Positions 24,317-32,084 of a stretch of 34,751 nt of DNA are shown here, in pieces. Under the pieces are notes generated by a model. The model was not told the DNA's origin. It did not search any database and was given only the letters and a program-made list of their open reading frames with translations. The translations under genes were made by a program, and so were the position numbers. The DNA lies in contig CANKVS010000046.1 of NCBI GenBank assembly GCA_947487155.1, forward strand, positions 1-34,751, read 5' to 3'. Positions within the stretch are counted from its first letter, which is position 1; the number at the start of each line of letters is the position of its first letter. This stretch comes from an uncultured Flaviramulus sp. (GTDB lineage: Bacteria > Bacteroidota > Bacteroidia > Flavobacteriales > Flavobacteriaceae).

Positions 24317-24454
24317 TTGGGCGTTACCTCAACACTTCGACTACGCTCAGTGCAAGAGGTCGGGCTTTCACTACTCGCTTCCTCCTTCGTCGGCGAGCTC
24401 AAACAATTAGCCTGCGGTGAGCGCAGTCGAACCGTTCAATCCCTAACGCAAAAC
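24317..24454. repeat. Dispersed intergenic repeat, copy 2 (about 138 bp)
   Basis: Starts TTGGGCGTTACCTCAA, contains GGTCGGGCTTTC (24358-24369) and ends CAATCCCTAACGCAAAAC (24437-24454), as in copy 1 at 7575-7790. Internally TTCGACTACGCTCAG (24336-24350) is matched by its inverted form TGAGCGCAGTCGAA (24418-24431) with one mismatch, so the element can fold into a long hairpin. Locally it is GC-richer than its surroundings. It carries no open frame with a family match. Confidence 0.6.
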
Positions 24455-24512
24455 GCATTGCTTATATTCAACAAACTTTTATTATGATATTAATCTCGTT
24501 CAAATTTATGAG

Positions 24513-24532
24513 ATTCCTGCTTTCGCAGGAAT
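24513..24532 (-). terminator. Hairpin directly after purH
   Basis: ATTCCTGC (24513-24520), loop TTTC, GCAGGAAT (24525-24532): a perfect 8-bp stem four bases past the purH stop. It lacks a T-tract on the minus strand, so it may protect the mRNA 3' end or slow transcription rather than act as a classical terminator. Confidence 0.5.
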
Positions 24533-24536
24533 GAAT

Positions 24537-26069
24537 TTAATGTTTAAAATGGCGTGTGCCAGTCATTACCATCGCCACATTGTTTTCATTACAATAATCT
24601 ATACTTAATTGATCTTTTATAGAGCCGCCAGGTTGAATTACAGAAGATATGCCTGCATTTTTAGCAATCTCTACACAATCTGGAAACGGAAAAAAAGCAT
24701 CACTAGCCATGGCAGCACCATTTAAATCGAAATTAAATGATTGTGCTTTATGTATAGCCTGTTGTAACGCATCAACACGACTGGTTTGCCCTGTACCACT
24801 AGCGCATAATTGTTTGTTTTTTGTTAAAACAATAGTATTAGATTTGGTGTGTTTACAAATTTTTGAAGCAAACAATAAATCTTCAATTTGCGCCTCAGTA
24901 GGTGCAGTATTTGTAACGTTTTTTAAATCTTTAACTTTATCTGTAATGTTATTTCTATCCTGAAGTAAAATACCATTTAAACAGCTTCTTACATTCATTT
25001 TTGGCATGTCTACATCATGAATCTCTAATAAAATTCTATTCTTTTTGCCTTTTAACACATCTAAAGCATCTGCCGCAAAAGAAGGCGCGATAACAACCTC
25101 ACAAAATAATTTATGAATTTCTTCAGCAGTAGCTAAATCTATTTCTTTATTGCTAATTAAAACACCTCCAAAAGCAGAAACAGGATCTCCTGCTAAAGCA
25201 TCAACATAGGCTTGGTGTAAATTATTACGTTGTGCTAAACCACAGGCGTTATTGTGTTTTAGAATGGCAAATGTTGGTGCATCATTCTTAAACTCTAGCA
25301 TTAAGTTTACAGCAGCATCAACATCTAAAAGGTTATTGTAACTTAATTCTTTGCCATGAAGTTTTGTAAACAACTCGTCAAAATTTCCGAAGAAAAATCC
25401 TTTTTGATGCGGGTTTTCACCATAGCGTAAAACTCTCCCTTTAGTTTCACTAATTTTTAAAGCAGCTTCATCATGATTTTTGTTGAAGTAATTAAAAATA
25501 GCTGTATCGTAATGCGATGATACATTAAAAGCTTTGCCTGCAAAACGCTTTCTATCTTCTTCAGAAATACTTCCGTTATTTTTAGAAATCAATTCTAAAA
25601 ATTCTGAATAATCATCAACAGAAGATACACAAATAACATCAGCGAAATTTTTTGCAGCAGCTCTAATTAACGAAATACCACCAATATCAATTTTTTCAAT
25701 AATATCTTGTTCGCTTGCTCCAGAAGCTACTGTTTTTTCAAAAGGATATAAATCAACAATAACCACATCAATTTGAGGGATTTCATATTCAGCCAATTCA
25801 GCAACATCGCCATCATGATTTTGACGATTTAAAATACCACCAAAAACTTTTGGATGCAGTGTTTTTACACGACCACCAAGAATAGATGGGTACGATGTAA
25901 CATCTTCAACAGGAACAACTTCAATACCTAAATCGTTAATAAATTTCTCTGTGCCTCCTGTAGAGTATATCGTTACTCCTTGCTCGTTAAGTTTTTTAAC
26001 TATTGGTGCTAATCCGTCTTTGCTAAATACCGAAATTAGTGCAGATTTAATCGTTTTTTCGTTGCTCAT
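24537..26069 (-). CDS. purH: Bifunctional AICAR transformylase / IMP cyclohydrolase
   Basis: The last two steps of purine synthesis: formyl transfer to AICAR and ring closure to IMP. The ATG at 26069 gives 510 aa starting MSNEKTIKSALISVFSKDGL, which fits the family; a start at 26096 would place the coding region over the promoter element. The N-terminal MGS-like cyclohydrolase domain (about 1-145, with STGGTEKFI and GGRVKTLHPKVFGGIL) is followed by the transformylase domain, whose catalytic Lys-His lies in AILKHNNACG. The C-terminus VMTGTRHFKH is canonical. It precedes the mre cluster on the same strand. Confidence 0.97.
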   Translation of the reverse strand: MSNEKTIKSALISVFSKDGLAPIVKKLNEQGVTIYSTGGTEKFINDLGIEVVPVEDVTSYPSILGGRVKTLHPKVFGGILNRQNHDGDVAELAEYEIPQIDVVIVDLYPFEKTVASGASEQDIIEKIDIGGISLIRAAAKNFADVICVSSVDDYSEFLELISKNNGSISEEDRKRFAGKAFNVSSHYDTAIFNYFNKNHDEAALKISETKGRVLRYGENPHQKGFFFGNFDELFTKLHGKELSYNNLLDVDAAVNLMLEFKNDAPTFAILKHNNACGLAQRNNLHQAYVDALAGDPVSAFGGVLISNKEIDLATAEEIHKLFCEVVIAPSFAADALDVLKGKKNRILLEIHDVDMPKMNVRSCLNGILLQDRNNITDKVKDLKNVTNTAPTEAQIEDLLFASKICKHTKSNTIVLTKNKQLCASGTGQTSRVDALQQAIHKAQSFNFDLNGAAMASDAFFPFPDCVEIAKNAGISSVIQPGGSIKDQLSIDYCNENNVAMVMTGTRHFKH

Positions 26070-26093
26070 TTTAGTGTGTTGTGTATTAAAGCG

Positions 26094-26101
26094 CAAAAGT
26101 A
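26094..26101 (-). promoter_or_regulatory. -7 promoter element of purH
   Basis: Minus-strand TACTTTTG fits TAnnTTTG and gives a leader of about 18 nt before the ATG at 26069. No TTG at consensus distance was seen. Confidence 0.45.
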
Positions 26102-26248
26102 GTTATTTCAGTTAAAAAAATAATGCAGATAAAATTAAAAAAGAACCACTTTTTTCAACTAAATGAGAGAAGTTGTTAACAGATTTGTTAAATTCCAAAA
26201 AAAGTCAAATTCCAAATTCCAAAACAATGCTATTTTTACTTTATAAAA

Positions 26249-26329
26249 GTGAAGCCTAAAAAGAAGTTTAATTGGTATTTCTTAAGAGTTTTAATTCTAG
26301 TTTCAATTTTACTTTATTCCTATTTATAA
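26249..26329 (+). CDS. Possible 26-aa membrane peptide or gene remnant
   Basis: A GTG-initiated frame encodes a basic start (KPKKK) followed by a hydrophobic helix (YFLRVLILVSILLYSYL), the layout of a type II membrane segment. The same frame continues past the TAA with more hydrophobic residues before another stop, which would fit a decayed larger gene. There is no promoter, family or neighbour evidence. Confidence 0.2.
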   Translation: MKPKKKFNWYFLRVLILVSILLYSYL

Positions 26330-26413
26330 TACCTTTTCTTATCAATAAATTAGTTGAAATTTTTCGCCAATAAACGAGATTGGGACTTAGTATTTGATTT
26401 TTTTTTTTGAAAT

Positions 26414-26872
26414 TTACTCAAGTATTGAAGAAACTTGAGTACAAACAAACTCCAAAAAACGTTCGTCTGCTTCTGTAAATGGATCTGGTGTATTCGAGTC
26501 GATATCTATTTGTCCAACATTTTTTCCATTCACAAAAATGGGCACTACAATTTCTGCTTTTACAGTAATACTACAGGCTATGTAATTGTCTTGAGCAGCA
26601 ACATCTGGCACTACAAAATTTTCGTTACTAATAGCAACTTGTCCGCAAATACCTTTTCCAAACGGAATAACGGTGTGGTCTGTAGGTTCACCAACATAAG
26701 GGCCTAAATGTAATTCTTTTTTATTGCTATTCGTAAAGTAAAAACCTACCCAGTTGTAATAATCTATATGGGTTTCAAGTAATTTACAGATAGATAATAA
26801 ACGCTTATCCGTAGTTTTTGATGCGTCCAAAATAATAGTTTCAACCTGAGGTTTTAGTAATTCAAAAGGCAT
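26414..26872 (-). CDS. GAF-domain protein, free methionine-R-sulfoxide reductase-like
   Basis: 152 aa from the ATG at 26872. Longer frames (ATG 26953, TTG 26965) are possible, but the first residues of the family core (MPFELLKPQVE) begin here. The protein is a single GAF domain with the phrases YYNWVGFYF, IPFGKGICGQ, DNYIACS and GQIDIDSNTPDPFTEADERFLE. This is the layout of YebR-type free-Met-(R)-SO reductases. Two of the three characteristic cysteines are visible (in KGICG and IACS), but the one expected in the segment before IPFG is absent (GEPTDHTV). Activity is therefore plausible but not assured. It is divergent from xrtF. Confidence 0.75.
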   Translation of the reverse strand: MPFELLKPQVETIILDASKTTDKRLLSICKLLETHIDYYNWVGFYFTNSNKKELHLGPYVGEPTDHTVIPFGKGICGQVAISNENFVVPDVAAQDNYIACSITVKAEIVVPIFVNGKNVGQIDIDSNTPDPFTEADERFLEFVCTQVSSILE

Positions 26873-26959
26873 AAATTCAAAAGTTTTGGTAAAAGTATTT
26901 AAAAAGGTGTAAATTCGATATTTAGTTTCAGATAATTTTAACTTTAAAGGCATTCTTTT

Positions 26960-27511
26960 TTGCAAGAACTTTTTGCTAAATACAAAACAGTTATAAAATT
27001 TATACTCACATTTTTAATTGTGTATGTAGGGTTTTCGACGTTGTATCATTTTTATTTAGAGTTTTCTGATGGCTCTAAATTCTATCCAGATTATTTAACA
27101 CATACGGTTGCAAAACAAACCGAAAACTTACTAAATTCTTTTGGTTATAATGCTCAGGTTTTACCGCATCCTAATGAACCGTCTATGAAACTGATTGTAG
27201 ATAACAAATTTTTAGCAAGAGTTATAGAGGGGTGCAATTCGGTAAGTGTGCTTATTTTGTTTGTATCGTTTATTATTGCCTTTTCAGGAAAACTTAAAAC
27301 CACCCTGTTTTTTATACTTTCGGGCAGTGTTTTAATATATGCAGTAAATTTGCTTCGTATTGTTATTTTGGTAATAGCGGTGTATCATTATCCACAGCAA
27401 CAAGAGGTTTTACATAGTGTTGTATTTCCATCTATAATTTATGGAATGGTTTTTTTATTATGGGTTTTTTGGGTCAATCGATTTTCTAAATTAAAACATA
27501 AAAATGACTAA
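26960..27511 (+). CDS. xrtF: Exosortase family protein XrtF
   Basis: 183-aa multi-spanning inner-membrane protein of the exosortase/archaeosortase superfamily. These are thought to cleave C-terminal sorting tails of exported proteins by a transpeptidase-like reaction. The catalytic set is visible: Cys92 in VIEGCNSVSV, Arg133 in NLLRIVILV and His152 in VLHSVVFP. The start is TTG, since a stop lies shortly upstream and no ATG occurs before the conserved part. Its stop overlaps the next gene by 8 bp, and that gene is the typical XrtF partner. A possible substrate (PID-CTERM-like tail) is encoded at 10299-10715. Confidence 0.92.
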   Translation: MQELFAKYKTVIKFILTFLIVYVGFSTLYHFYLEFSDGSKFYPDYLTHTVAKQTENLLNSFGYNAQVLPHPNEPSMKLIVDNKFLARVIEGCNSVSVLILFVSFIIAFSGKLKTTLFFILSGSVLIYAVNLLRIVILVIAVYHYPQQQEVLHSVVFPSIIYGMVFLLWVFWVNRFSKLKHKND

Positions 27512-27932
27512 AGTTGTTAAATACGGACTGCTTCTTTTGCTTTTTGGATCACTAATGTTAGTCCGGTTTTTTGAAAACGAATTGTTTTACGATCCCTATT
27601 TGCAGTTTTTTAAAAACGATTATTTATACATCGATAACCCTAGGCGAGAAATTTTTAAACTTACCATGTTTACGGTATGGCGTTATACGCTTAACACCAT
27701 AATTTCGTTGGCTATTTTGTTTGTGTTTTTTAAAGATAAAAGCATCATTAAGTTTTCTGTATTTATTTATGGTATCGCTTGTATTGTACTTATGGCTATT
27801 TATTTGTATTTTGTTGTAAACCCAAGGCAAGAAGACTATTATATGTTTTTTAATGTGCGCCGATTTTTAATTCAGCCCGTTATTTTAATTTTATTATTGC
27901 CCGCATTTTATTACCATAAACTAAAAGTTTAA
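27504..27932 (+). CDS. Exosortase F system-associated membrane protein
   Basis: 142 aa with about four membrane helices, preceded by a loop rich in aromatic and acidic residues (FENELFYDPYLQFFKNDYLY). Sequence and position, with an 8-bp overlap with xrtF, identify the small protein family that regularly follows XrtF in flavobacteria. It is presumably an inner-membrane partner; its role (stability, substrate access or glycolipid supply) is unknown. No catalytic residues are recognised. The end is followed by an unrelated promoter at 27987. Confidence 0.88.
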   Translation: MTKVVKYGLLLLLFGSLMLVRFFENELFYDPYLQFFKNDYLYIDNPRREIFKLTMFTVWRYTLNTIISLAILFVFFKDKSIIKFSVFIYGIACIVLMAIYLYFVVNPRQEDYYMFFNVRRFLIQPVILILLLPAFYYHKLKV

Positions 27933-27986
27933 ACGCCTTTATTGTTAATCATTTTATAAAAAAGTAATATTAATTTTGTTTTTATG

Positions 27987-27994
27987 TATTTTTG
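27987..27994 (+). promoter_or_regulatory. -7 promoter element of the HYC_CC_PP gene, followed by a palindrome
   Basis: TATTTTTG fits TAnnTTTG. Immediately downstream, CCGATAACTATCGG (27997-28010) is an interrupted palindrome (CCGATA/TATCGG) that ends one base before the ATG at 28012. It therefore lies over the predicted transcription start and leader, where it could act as an operator or a start-blocking hairpin. Confidence 0.5.
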
Positions 27995-28011
27995 TTCCGA
28001 TAACTATCGGG

Positions 28012-28413
28012 ATGATAAAAACGATTTTATATAAAAGCTTTACAATACTATTAACATGTTTAGTGTTATTTTCTACAGTATCTTTTACTGTTGAAAAACA
28101 TTTTTGTGGTGATGTTTTAGTTGATGTTTCTGTTTTTGTTGAAGCTGATAAATGCGAAATGGAAGCTTTGGAAATTTTGCAAAAGAAAACATGCTGTAAA
28201 GACGAGATTAGTGTAGTTGAAGGTCAGGATGAATTAAAATTTTCATCTTTTGATGATTTAAATTTTGAGCAACAACAGTTTTTAGCAACGTTTGCCTATA
28301 GTTATATTAATCTTTTTGAAGGTTTACCAAATCAAATTATTCCTCATAAAGATTATTCGCCCCCAAACCTCGTTACAGATATTCAGCTTCTTAACGATAC
28401 TTTCTTAATTTGA
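28012..28413 (+). CDS. HYC_CC_PP family protein
   Basis: 133 aa. The ATG at 28012 is chosen because the promoter element lies at 27987-27994, inside the longer frame. A signal-anchor or signal peptide (about 1-25) is followed by the diagnostic features of the family: HFC at 30-32 (HYC in others), CC at 61-62, and PP at 117-118 in HKDYSPPNL. Cys48 is a further cysteine. The many cysteines and the position before two HMA-domain proteins suggest a role in metal handling, but the family has no known function. It probably lies in the periplasm. It is the first gene of a four-gene set running to 31958. Confidence 0.85.
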   Translation: MIKTILYKSFTILLTCLVLFSTVSFTVEKHFCGDVLVDVSVFVEADKCEMEALEILQKKTCCKDEISVVEGQDELKFSSFDDLNFEQQQFLATFAYSYINLFEGLPNQIIPHKDYSPPNLVTDIQLLNDTFLI

Positions 28414-28482
28414 TTTTATAAATAATCACTATTTCTGCTTTTAGCAAAAATTTAAAATTATTTATTTAATCAAAACAAAATC

Positions 28483-29211
28483 ATGATACATATATATACA
28501 GTTACAGGAATGACCTGTAATGGTTGTAAAACTTCGGTTGAAGACAAACTAAATGCATTAGAGCATGTTAAGAATGCTTCTGTAAATCTTAAAAAAAGTG
28601 AAGTTGTTATTGATGTGTCTCAACACATTTCAACTGAAAATTTGCAAAAAGCGTTATCCAATAAATACACGATTTTACAAAAAAAAGAAAGTGATATTTT
28701 TGATAATTCAACAATTAATGATGATGTAAAGAGCGATTTGAAGCAGTTATTTCCGTTGTTTTTAATCTTTACTTTTATAATTGGCGCATCCATTTTATTG
28801 AATTACAACCCCTGGAATGCCAGCGGATTTATGCTCGATTTTATGGGCTTATTCTATGTAGTGTTTAGTTTCTTTAAATTTTTAGACTTAAAAGGGTTTC
28901 CTGAATCTTTTAAAATGTACGACCCTCTTGCTAAGGTAGTTCCTGTTTATGGTTGGTTATATCCGTTTATAGAACTTGCTTTAGGGCTGCTTTTTTTAAT
29001 GCGTATTCAAACCTCAATAGCTTTAATAATAACCTTAGTTGTTTTAGGTATAACTACTATTGGCGTAACAAAAATACTTTTAAATAAAAAATCTATTCCA
29101 TGTGCTTGCCTCGGCACTGCATTAAAACTGCCAATGACGAAAGCCACATTTATAGAAAATAGCATTATGATTGTTATGGCAGTTATCATGCTATTAAAAA
29201 CCTACAATTAA
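28483..29211 (+). CDS. HMA (heavy-metal-associated) domain fused to a MauE/DoxX-like membrane protein
   Basis: 242 aa. Residues 1-65 form an HMA domain with the metal-binding MTCNGCK loop (C12 and C15), as in Atx1-like copper chaperones. The rest has four to five membrane helices of the MauE/DoxX type, with a conserved loop holding CAC near the C-terminus (IPCACLGTALKLPM). MauE-like proteins are linked to thiol redox chemistry. The fusion therefore suggests delivery or reduction of a thiophilic metal such as Cu at the inner membrane (inference). The TonB-dependent receptor gene starts 4 bp after its stop. Confidence 0.85.
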   Translation: MIHIYTVTGMTCNGCKTSVEDKLNALEHVKNASVNLKKSEVVIDVSQHISTENLQKALSNKYTILQKKESDIFDNSTINDDVKSDLKQLFPLFLIFTFIIGASILLNYNPWNASGFMLDFMGLFYVVFSFFKFLDLKGFPESFKMYDPLAKVVPVYGWLYPFIELALGLLFLMRIQTSIALIITLVVLGITTIGVTKILLNKKSIPCACLGTALKLPMTKATFIENSIMIVMAVIMLLKTYN

Positions 29212-29215
29212 AAAA

Positions 29216-31468
29216 ATGAAAAACTTAATATATATACTATTACTACTTCCATGGCTAAATTTTTCGCAAGATAAAATAAGCGGAATGGTTATGGAAGCAA
29301 ACGAAAAAAACGAACATATAGGATTAGCAGGTGCTAATGTATATTGGCTTAACACTTCGGTTGGAGTCGTTACAGATATAGATGGAAAATTTACAATTCC
29401 ATATAAAAAAGAATATACTAAACTGGTAATTAGTTATGTTGGTTTTAAAACAGATACCATAACGATAAGCGAACCAAAAATGGTACACCATTGGTTGCAA
29501 CCTACGAACGATTTAGATGAAGTTACCATAACATCTAGAAAACAGGCTACAGCAAAATCGTATTTACAAGCCACCAATACATTTACTGTAAGTAGCGACG
29601 AATTGTTAAAAGCCGCCTGTTGTAACCTGTCTGAGAGTTTTGAGACAAACCCATCTATAGATGTTAATTTTGCCGATGCTATTTCGGGAACACGTCAAAT
29701 AAAAATGTTAGGTTTAACAAGTCCTTATATTTTAATTGCAACCGAAAATATTCCATCTATAAGAGGCGCATCACAAGCATACGGATTGAGTTTTATTCCA
29801 GGGACATGGGTTGAAAGCATTCAAATTACAAAAGGTGCTGGTAGTGTAGTTAATGGTTTCGAAAGTATTGCAGGGCAAATTAATGCAGAATTGGTAAAAC
29901 CAACTACTGATGATAAACTCTTTGTTAATTTTTATGCCAATGCCAACGAACGTTTAGAATTAAACACACACATTAACACTCAGGTGTCCGATAAATGGAA
30001 TACAGGACTATATTTACATGGTAATACACACCAAAAAACGCATGATGTAAATGACGATAATTTTTTGGATATGCCATTGTATAACCAAATAAATATAATG
30101 AATAGATGGCAGTATACCGATTTAGAAAAAGGCTTTGTGAGTTTTATAAATTTAAAATTTTTAAATGATGAAAAACAAACTGGAGAACTCGGTTTTAATC
30201 CTAAAACAGATAGAGGAACAACTAATGTTTGGGGAAGCGAAATTGATACACGCCGTTATGAAATATCAGGGAAATTAGGATATGTAAACCCAGAAATACC
30301 TTGGCAAAGTGTAGGTGTGCAAACCGCTTTTAGCAACCATAAACAAGAATCGTATTTTGGGTTAAATCAATATAATATTACTCATAATAGTGTGTATGCA
30401 AATGCTATTTATAATTCTATAATTAGCGATTCTCGACATAAAATTAAAACAGGTTTGAGTTATACATACGATCATTATGATGAATTGGTAAACACTCAAA
30501 CTTTGAGTTCAGATTACGAAAGAACCGAACGCTCAATCGGTGCTTTTTTCGAATATAATTTTGATAACCTAGACAAATTAAATTTAACAGCAGGTATTCG
30601 TGCGGATAGTCATAATTTATTAGGTACTTTTATAACACCTCGCGTGCATGCACGCTATACACCTTGGGAAAAATCAGCCTTAAGAGCATCTTTTGGTCGA
30701 GGGAAGAGAAGTGCTAATATTTTTACTGAAAATCAGCAAATATTTGCAACGTCGCGTCGTATTAATGTTGTAAATGCTGGAGGTAATATTTATGGATTAG
30801 ATTCAGAAATAGCATGGAATTATGGGCTGTCTTTTTTACAAGGTTTTAATCTTTTTAATAGAAAAGCAGATGTTACTTTAGATTATTATAAAACAGATTT
30901 TGAAAATCAGGTTGTTGTAGATTACGAAAACCCGCAAGAAGTAAGTTTCTATAATTTAGAAGGCCATAGTTATGCAAATAGTTTTCAAGTAGAATTTAAT
31001 TATAATGTATTTGAGCATTTCGATTTACGAATGGCATACAAATATTATGATGTTAAAACCGATTATAATACGGGTAAATTATCAAAACCATTAGTGCCAA
31101 CAAGCCGTTTATTTGCTAATGCATCGTATGAAACACGTTTACATGATAATGAAAAAGGGCAATGGAAATTTGATGTTACCTTTAATTGGTTGAGCGAACA
31201 ACGATTTGCTTCAACTGCAAGTAATCCTATACAGTATCAATTGGATGAATTTACACCAACTTTAGCAACATTAAATGCGCAAATAACCAAAGTATTTTCT
31301 CCTAAGTTTGAAGTATATGTAGGAGGCGAAAATATTACTAATGTCAGACAGCCTAACCCAATTTTAGGAGCAAATAATCCTTTTGGTTCAAATTTTGATA
31401 CTACATTTGTATACGGTCCCATTTTTGGAGGTACATATTACGCAGGATTACGATTTAGGATTGAATAA
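29216..31468 (+). CDS. TonB-dependent outer-membrane receptor, probably for a metal
   Basis: 750 aa. The signal peptide ends near FSQ (18). A carboxypeptidase-regulatory-like domain occupies about 20-90 (DIDGKFTIPY and SYVGFKTDTITI), the plug about 110-235 and the 22-strand-type barrel the rest, ending YYAGLRFRIE. The plug starts with an unusual adjacent Cys pair (C135-C136 in AACCNLSESF), a feature I associate with receptors found next to HMA proteins. The neighbours point to copper or another soft metal, or a chelate of it, rather than iron-siderophores. The substrate is inferred only from context. There is no SusD partner, which argues against glycan uptake. Confidence 0.9.
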   Translation: MKNLIYILLLLPWLNFSQDKISGMVMEANEKNEHIGLAGANVYWLNTSVGVVTDIDGKFTIPYKKEYTKLVISYVGFKTDTITISEPKMVHHWLQPTNDLDEVTITSRKQATAKSYLQATNTFTVSSDELLKAACCNLSESFETNPSIDVNFADAISGTRQIKMLGLTSPYILIATENIPSIRGASQAYGLSFIPGTWVESIQITKGAGSVVNGFESIAGQINAELVKPTTDDKLFVNFYANANERLELNTHINTQVSDKWNTGLYLHGNTHQKTHDVNDDNFLDMPLYNQINIMNRWQYTDLEKGFVSFINLKFLNDEKQTGELGFNPKTDRGTTNVWGSEIDTRRYEISGKLGYVNPEIPWQSVGVQTAFSNHKQESYFGLNQYNITHNSVYANAIYNSIISDSRHKIKTGLSYTYDHYDELVNTQTLSSDYERTERSIGAFFEYNFDNLDKLNLTAGIRADSHNLLGTFITPRVHARYTPWEKSALRASFGRGKRSANIFTENQQIFATSRRINVVNAGGNIYGLDSEIAWNYGLSFLQGFNLFNRKADVTLDYYKTDFENQVVVDYENPQEVSFYNLEGHSYANSFQVEFNYNVFEHFDLRMAYKYYDVKTDYNTGKLSKPLVPTSRLFANASYETRLHDNEKGQWKFDVTFNWLSEQRFASTASNPIQYQLDEFTPTLATLNAQITKVFSPKFEVYVGGENITNVRQPNPILGANNPFGSNFDTTFVYGPIFGGTYYAGLRFRIE

Positions 31469-31562
31469 TCCACTATTCCCTCGAAAGAGGAAATCTTATA
31501 ATAAAAAAATAAAATATTAAGCAAATTCCTTCCTTTTGAGGGAATGTAAAAGAAACCGAGTC

Positions 31563-31958
31563 ATGAAAAAAATACTAATTATAACTTTACTATTAATAGG
31601 AACAACAACATTTGCTCAAAATAAAAATCAAAAAGGATCTTTAGAAGTAGATGGTGTTTGTTTAATGTGTAAAGCCAGAATTGAAAAAGCATGCTTAACG
31701 TCTAAAGGTGTGAAATCTGCCGTTTGGAATGTGAAAACTCATGAGTTAAAATTAATTTATGATGCTCGTAAAACAGATCTAAAAACAATAAGTACTACAG
31801 TAACAAAAGTTGGTCATGACACTAAAGAATTAAAGGCTACCGATGAAGCCTATGCAACAGTGCATCCATGTTGCAGATATAGAGATACAAAAATTGTTGA
31901 CGACCATAAAGATGAGGAGGAAGGAGAGAAACATAAAAACGACGACCATAAACATTAA
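31563..31958 (+). CDS. Secreted HMA-domain metal-binding protein with His-rich tail
   Basis: 131 aa from the ATG at 31563 (a TTG at 31536 would add nine residues before the signal peptide). The signal peptide ends near TFA-Q (18-19). The HMA fold carries CLMC (C33 and C36) plus C44. After the domain come an HPCC motif and a His/Asp/Glu-rich tail (HKDEEEGEKHKNDDHKH), adding a second likely metal site. It is likely a periplasmic buffer or chaperone that passes metal between the receptor and the inner-membrane HMA-MauE protein (inference). It is the last gene of the locus and ends at a terminator. Confidence 0.88.
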   Translation: MKKILIITLLLIGTTTFAQNKNQKGSLEVDGVCLMCKARIEKACLTSKGVKSAVWNVKTHELKLIYDARKTDLKTISTTVTKVGHDTKELKATDEAYATVHPCCRYRDTKIVDDHKDEEEGEKHKNDDHKH

Positions 31959-31975
31959 ATTATATTTTAGTTTAA

Positions 31976-32004
31976 AAGTCCAGACAAATTGTTTGGGCTT
32001 TTTG
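31976..32004 (+). terminator. Intrinsic terminator of the metal locus
   Basis: AAGTCC (31976-31981) pairs with GGGCTT (31995-32000) with a G-T pair; the stem extends inward (AGACAA with TTGTTT) and a T-run follows. It lies 18 bp after the stop of the His-rich HMA gene. Confidence 0.75.
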
Positions 32005-32084
32005 TTTGTCTATAATTTGTATAAATACGAGGTAAGATTTGTTATCTTGTCTTTTTAAATTAACTATTTATAAACACTATAAGA

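Larger units (their letters stand above)
24162..24536. other. Gene-free interval between purH and mreB
   Basis: 375 bp on the path from purH into mreB. It holds the dispersed repeat copy 2 (24317-24454) and a purH-proximal hairpin (24513-24532). Near-consensus -7 candidates for mreB (minus strand TACATTTA at 24208-24201 and TAGTTTTC at 24194-24187) are weak. An open frame across the repeat is not believed to be coding. Confidence 0.6.
26070..26413. other. Gene-poor interval upstream of purH
   Basis: 344 bp. It contains the purH -7 element, three copies of AAATTCCAAA (26190-26199, 26207-26216, 26214-26223; the last two overlap), and a 26-codon frame at 26249-26329. An oligo-T run (26399-26409) lies just below the stop of the GAF gene on the other side. 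No terminator hairpin was recognised. Confidence 0.55.

Noticed and set aside
24101..24487. 128-aa plus-strand frame over the mreB start and the repeat
   Set aside because: Its central part is the dispersed repeat and its start is antisense to mreB; there is no coherent protein character.
24649..24963. 104-aa plus-strand frame inside purH
   Set aside because: Antisense to conserved purH codons; no independent evidence.
26190..26223. Three AAATTCCAAA units as a CRISPR or iteron array
   Set aside because: The units are short, overlapping and irregularly spaced, with no replication gene nearby; simple slippage repeat.
31469..31562. Small hairpins between the TonB receptor and the HMA gene as a terminator
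   Set aside because: Stems of four to five pairs without a T-tract; the genes are more likely one transcript.
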